NCBI GenBank assembly: GCA_002438075.1 | Contig: DJSQ01000071.1 | Span: 3,555-12,910 of the forward strand | From: Clostridiales bacterium UBA6330 | GTDB lineage: Bacteria > Bacillota > Clostridia > Oscillospirales > CAG-272 | Direction: 5' to 3' | Length of the DNA stretch: 9,356 bases | Part shown: one piece after another, positions 6,591 to 9,356 of the stretch | Position numbering within the stretch: the first letter of the stretch is position 1 | Layout: the number at the start of each line of letters is the position of its first letter | Made by a program: the position numbers and the translations under genes | The notes under the pieces: generated by a model | Told to the model about the DNA's origin: nothing | Database searches by the model: none | The model's input: the letters and a program-made list of their open reading frames with translations, nothing else

Positions 6591-6607
6591 TCGGGGTCCG
6601 CCCCCGA
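6591..6607 (-). other. Small GC hairpin in the gap between solute-binding protein and large secreted protein genes
   Basis: TCGGGG at 6591-6596 pairs with CCCCGA at 6602-6607 around a five-base loop. On the minus strand the following bases are A-rich (GGAAATAAAAATTT), not a T tract, so termination is doubtful. The 91-base gap also carries a short tandem repeat at 6621-6640. No convincing -35/-10 pair is seen there. Confidence 0.35.
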
Positions 6608-6620
6608 ACGGATTTAACCT

Positions 6621-6650
6621 TGATAGGTCTTGATTGGTCTTACTCGGTCA
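6621..6650. repeat. 10-base tandem repeat just after the solute-binding protein stop codon
   Basis: TGATAGGTCT (6621-6630) is followed directly by TGATTGGTCT (6631-6640), with one mismatch. A degenerate third unit, TACTCGGTCA (6641-6650), contains the stop codon. This may be slippage or a protein-binding array; the sequence alone does not decide. Confidence 0.45.
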
Positions 6651-8153
6651 ATTTGCGCTGTTGCGGTAGCCCTGCAACACCTTGAGCAGGCTTGCCTTAC
6701 AGCTGTCACCGTCGCTTTCGATAACCGACAGGAAGTTGTTCTCCCCAATCTTGACACCTGCGGTGTAGTTCCAGAAGCACGGGCGGAAGAATAGCCCCGC
6801 CTCAAAGGAGGTGCCTCCGTCCATCAGTCCCGCAACTCTGCCGAAGTTGTAAATCACAGAGGAACGAACCAGCCGAAACATTGCCGAGCTCTTCTCGTCC
6901 GAGGAAAAGCGCAATCTCATGTACTTGTCAAAGTAGAACGGCGCGATTCCGCGATAATCGGCGGATGCGATTGCCTCGATTACAATGCCCGAAATTTCGG
7001 GGTCTGCGGCGCTCGTCGGAACGCACCACACATCGTAGCCGTTGTTTTGAATAACCTTGTAGTCCTTCTGCGTGCTGTCCAGCTTCGGCGAGGGCATCGG
7101 CGCGTAGTCGGTGTCGTTCAGCTCGGTCACGTTACCGAGCGAGGCAACCATCAGCGCGGTTTTGTGCTCCTTCATCCAGTCGCGCTTATCGCTTGCAATC
7201 CCCGTTGCGGTCGTCCCGAAAATCGGAATCAGCTTGTCGATAAAGTCGGAAATCAGCTGCTTGTCGCTCGCGGAGGTATATGCCAGCTCCGCAACGCCCT
7301 CGCTGTTGTTTCGGGTGGTGAGGAAGCCTGCGCCGTAGTACAGCGCATCCGCGCGGGAGTGGTCGTCAATCGTCAAGCCGTAAATATGGTTCGGGTCGCT
7401 CTCGTCAAGGTCGTTGTCAAACGCCTCCACCAGCTCCAGCATTTTGTCAATCGTCCAGTCCCCCGCCAGCGCAAGCTCCACAGGGTCCTCCAGCTGACGG
7501 TCGGTGAACAGCGTGCTGTTGCAGAACATGACCTCCATCGACTTCAGCGCCGTCAGCGACGAGTTGCTGGAAACAAAGAACAGCTTGCCGTACTGCGACC
7601 ACTCCTCGGTGGAAGCGGGCCACCACGGTTTATTGAGGTTCGGGTAGCTCAGGGTCTTGACGTCAACCAGCAGGTTCTCTGTTGCCAGAATCGAGGGCCA
7701 GAGCGAGAAGGAGCAAATCAGGTCAATGTTATTCTCCCCCGACTTGCGCGCCGCCTCCATAAAGGCTGCCTTTTCCTGAAATCTTCCGTTCACGCGGCTG
7801 ATGTTCAGGCTGACATTGAGCCGTGTTTCCAGCTCCACCATCTGATAATAGGTCTTTTTCAGCACCTCGTCCTTCGTGTTGGTGACATCGAGCGGCACGG
7901 CAACGTCCGCGCTTTCCTTCCACCAAAGCACGTTCAGCACCTTGCCCTTGTAGTCCACGGCGGGGATGTTGTCGATGACGTAGCCGTTCTCGTCGGTCTC
8001 TTCGGGCTCTTCGACATTGGTAACAGGCTCTGTGGTCAGCTCATCGTCTGTGCCGCCCGAGGGCTTTGGAGTCTCCTTTTTACAGGAGGCAACCGCGCCG
8101 AGCAGCATCAGCAATGCCATGACAAGAACCGCAAAGCGAAGTCCTTTTTTCAT
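6648..8153 (-). CDS. ABC transporter extracellular solute-binding lipoprotein (family 1, sugar type)
   Basis: A 501-residue lipoprotein that should bind an oligosaccharide outside the cell for ABC import. The signal peptide ends in GAVASC (Cys24). An acidic Thr/Glu/Pro linker (25-60) precedes the mature domain, which starts near YKGKVLNVLWW. Typical family-1 features are the DLICSFSLWPSIL segment, LEDPVELALAGDWTIDKMLE (the hinge-region 'DP-EL...G-WT-DK' block), and GYDVWCVPTSAADPEISG near residue 390. The ATG at 8153 is preceded by GAGAGGAAAG; the gene starts 19 bases after the metallo-beta-lactamase-fold gene ends, indicating one transcript. No permease or ATPase gene lies next to it in this window, so its membrane partners are elsewhere or just outside. 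The ligand cannot be named from sequence; a plant-glycan fragment fits the neighbours. Confidence 0.92.
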   Translation of the reverse strand: MKKGLRFAVLVMALLMLLGAVASCKKETPKPSGGTDDELTTEPVTNVEEPEETDENGYVIDNIPAVDYKGKVLNVLWWKESADVAVPLDVTNTKDEVLKKTYYQMVELETRLNVSLNISRVNGRFQEKAAFMEAARKSGENNIDLICSFSLWPSILATENLLVDVKTLSYPNLNKPWWPASTEEWSQYGKLFFVSSNSSLTALKSMEVMFCNSTLFTDRQLEDPVELALAGDWTIDKMLELVEAFDNDLDESDPNHIYGLTIDDHSRADALYYGAGFLTTRNNSEGVAELAYTSASDKQLISDFIDKLIPIFGTTATGIASDKRDWMKEHKTALMVASLGNVTELNDTDYAPMPSPKLDSTQKDYKVIQNNGYDVWCVPTSAADPEISGIVIEAIASADYRGIAPFYFDKYMRLRFSSDEKSSAMFRLVRSSVIYNFGRVAGLMDGGTSFEAGLFFRPCFWNYTAGVKIGENNFLSVIESDGDSCKASLLKVLQGYRNSAN

Positions 8154-8172
8154 GTTTTCTTTCCTCTCTTTC

Positions 8173-9356
8173 TTATTTTATTGCCTCGACCGTTTCAACC
8201 GTGGTGTTGTCCCCATCAAGATGAATGATCGCGGTAACCGAGTTGTGCAGGTGACGGCGCACGCGCACGCTGTCGTCCCGAATCCATTTGTTGAACTCAT
8301 AGCCGCTCTGCGCGCCTGTACAACGGGGATCCTTCAGGAACCGCCATTCGTCCCCCGCCCAGAAGCAGATTTCGGGGTCGATGTTCTTGTAAAGCTCCAA
8401 ATCGCCGCCGTTGTAGCCGTGGTGCGCCAGCTGGAGAATGTCGCTCTTGACCGCCGTGCCCCAAACGTCGCGCATGAATGCGCAGGAATCGAGGTCCCCG
8501 AGGAACATACAGGTCCTGCCGCCCAGCGTCATGCGGAATACCAAACTGGTTTCGTTCGCCGTGCCGGGGATGGTCGGATATCCGTCCTCCTGCGTGTAGA
8601 AGATTTCCAGATACGCGTCCCCGATCCAGAAGCGCTGCCCCGTGTGTGCAACCATCTGCCCCGCCTTCGGGTAATAGGCGCGCACCAATGCCTGATATGC
8701 CGACACCGCGCCCGCCAGCGCCGTTGCGTTGTCGTACTGCATCGTAATTCCCTTGAGGTACGGGAAGTTTGTAATCGACATTTCCACAACCACCCGATCG
8801 TGGAAATCCCTCAAAAAGCGCGTGGGCAATGCGAGATGGTCGCCGTGCGCATGGGAAATAATCCACGCGGCAATGATCGGCTTCTCGTGCGAGGCAGGCT
8901 TGTTTGCCACCAGATAATCCAGAAGCGCCTGCGGGTCCTCGTCCTTCTCATCCACGGGACCGCCGTCCAGCAGGATGTATCTGCCGTCCGAGAGCTGGAT
9001 GACGTACCCCATCCCCGGCGCACCGTTCGGTATGCTTTCCTCCACCGCCTTCCGCGCAAGCTGTGTGATGCTCGGCCGGACCAGCTGTTCGGTCTCGGGC
9101 TTGGTCAGGCTCGGGAGCGTTCCGAGCTTTCCATAGAGGACCTTGCAGGTCGCTCTTGCGGGGTACAGGCAAAGATTGACCTGCGTGTTCCCCTTTGTGT
9201 AGGTCCCAAAGCGGTTGCCGTTCACCGTGCTTTCGTCGTAAGCCGTAAAGCCTGCGGCAGTCAGCTTCGCAACGTAGGCGGTATATTCTGCATCGGTCAC
9301 GTTTTGGTAGGTTGCAACGTAGCGGTTGCCATCGTCGCTCTGCATCACGCCCGCGG
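8173..9356 (-). CDS. Metallo-beta-lactamase-fold hydrolase, ComEC C-terminal-domain-like (5' end outside window)
   Basis: The frame is open to the right edge, so the start lies outside; the visible part is about 394 residues. Numbered from the GTG at 9348, the metal motif is ISHAHGDH (H166, H168, D170, H171), followed by an LGDLD strand (D285) and LAHHGYNGG (H309, H310). The combination LLDGG...HAHGDH...GD...HHG is that of the hydrolase domain found at the C terminus of ComEC/Rec2 and in free-standing relatives. The first ~80 visible residues form a separate small domain (VTDAEYTAYVAKLTAAGFT, NRFGTYTKGN), of a type I recall preceding this hydrolase in some clostridial proteins. No ComEC membrane segments occur in the visible part. 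Substrate is unknown; nuclease or phosphodiesterase activity are options for this fold. It is the first visible gene of the operon and stops 19 bases before the solute-binding protein ATG. Confidence 0.85.
   Translation of the reverse strand, partial: AGVMQSDDGNRYVATYQNVTDAEYTAYVAKLTAAGFTAYDESTVNGNRFGTYTKGNTQVNLCLYPARATCKVLYGKLGTLPSLTKPETEQLVRPSITQLARKAVEESIPNGAPGMGYVIQLSDGRYILLDGGPVDEKDEDPQALLDYLVANKPASHEKPIIAAWIISHAHGDHLALPTRFLRDFHDRVVVEMSITNFPYLKGITMQYDNATALAGAVSAYQALVRAYYPKAGQMVAHTGQRFWIGDAYLEIFYTQEDGYPTIPGTANETSLVFRMTLGGRTCMFLGDLDSCAFMRDVWGTAVKSDILQLAHHGYNGGDLELYKNIDPEICFWAGDEWRFLKDPRCTGAQSGYEFNKWIRDDSVRVRRHLHNSVTAIIHLDGDNTTVETVEAIK

Noticed and set aside
6557..6647. Promoter or terminator in the 91-base gap before the large secreted protein gene
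   Set aside because: No matched -35/-10 pair, and the 6-bp hairpin lacks a T tract; the gap is compatible with a continuous transcript.
7047..8228. 393-codon plus-strand open frame
   Set aside because: Antisense shadow of the solute-binding protein gene, with a low-complexity His/Arg/Val-rich translation.
1..9356. CRISPR array, tRNA, rRNA or transposase
   Set aside because: No regularly spaced repeats, cloverleaf-like sequence or transposase-like protein was recognised on either strand by reading.

Overview
The window is a 9.36 kb piece of an uncultured, probably gut- or rumen-associated Firmicute of the class Clostridia. This assignment is inference. It rests on AGGAGG-type ribosome binding sites, Gram-positive-style lipoproteins with long Thr/Pro/Glu linkers, a sugar ABC solute-binding protein of clostridial type, and an intergenic hairpin element at the left edge of a kind I recall from gut Clostridia. 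No rRNA, tRNA, CRISPR array or transposase gene is visible.

All real genes lie on the minus strand and read from right to left as one tight, co-directional cluster. In transcription order they are: a metallo-beta-lactamase-fold protein whose start lies beyond the right edge (8173-9356); an ABC solute-binding lipoprotein (6648-8153); a 776-residue secreted protein with two carbohydrate-binding-like lobes and a duplicated C-terminal module (4226-6556); a 45-residue peptide gene (4073-4210); a lipoprotein with a sialate O-acetylesterase (SASA)-type fold (2959-3999); an AraC-family regulator overlapping it by four bases (2144-2962); and a cytoplasmic GH127/DUF1680 glycosidase (234-2078). A strong bidirectional rho-independent terminator (186-235) closes the cluster five bases after the last stop codon. 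Beyond it, positions 1-180 hold only repeat-like hairpin sequence.

The set reads as a glycan capture-and-degradation locus, plausibly for arabinose-containing plant polymers. The surface proteins would bind the glycan, the solute-binding protein would hand oligosaccharides to a permease encoded elsewhere, the GH127 enzyme would cleave imported material in the cytoplasm, and the AraC protein would control the locus. The substrate is inferred from the GH127 family only.

Two points stand out. The 45-residue peptide has a perfect Shine-Dalgarno sequence and an N-terminal half matching the double-glycine leader pattern of exported peptides, at L(-12), S(-11), acidic(-8), L(-7) and GG(-2,-1). The adjacent SASA lipoprotein appears to have lost both its nucleophilic serine and its catalytic histidine, each replaced by arginine, which suggests a binding or scaffold role rather than an esterase.
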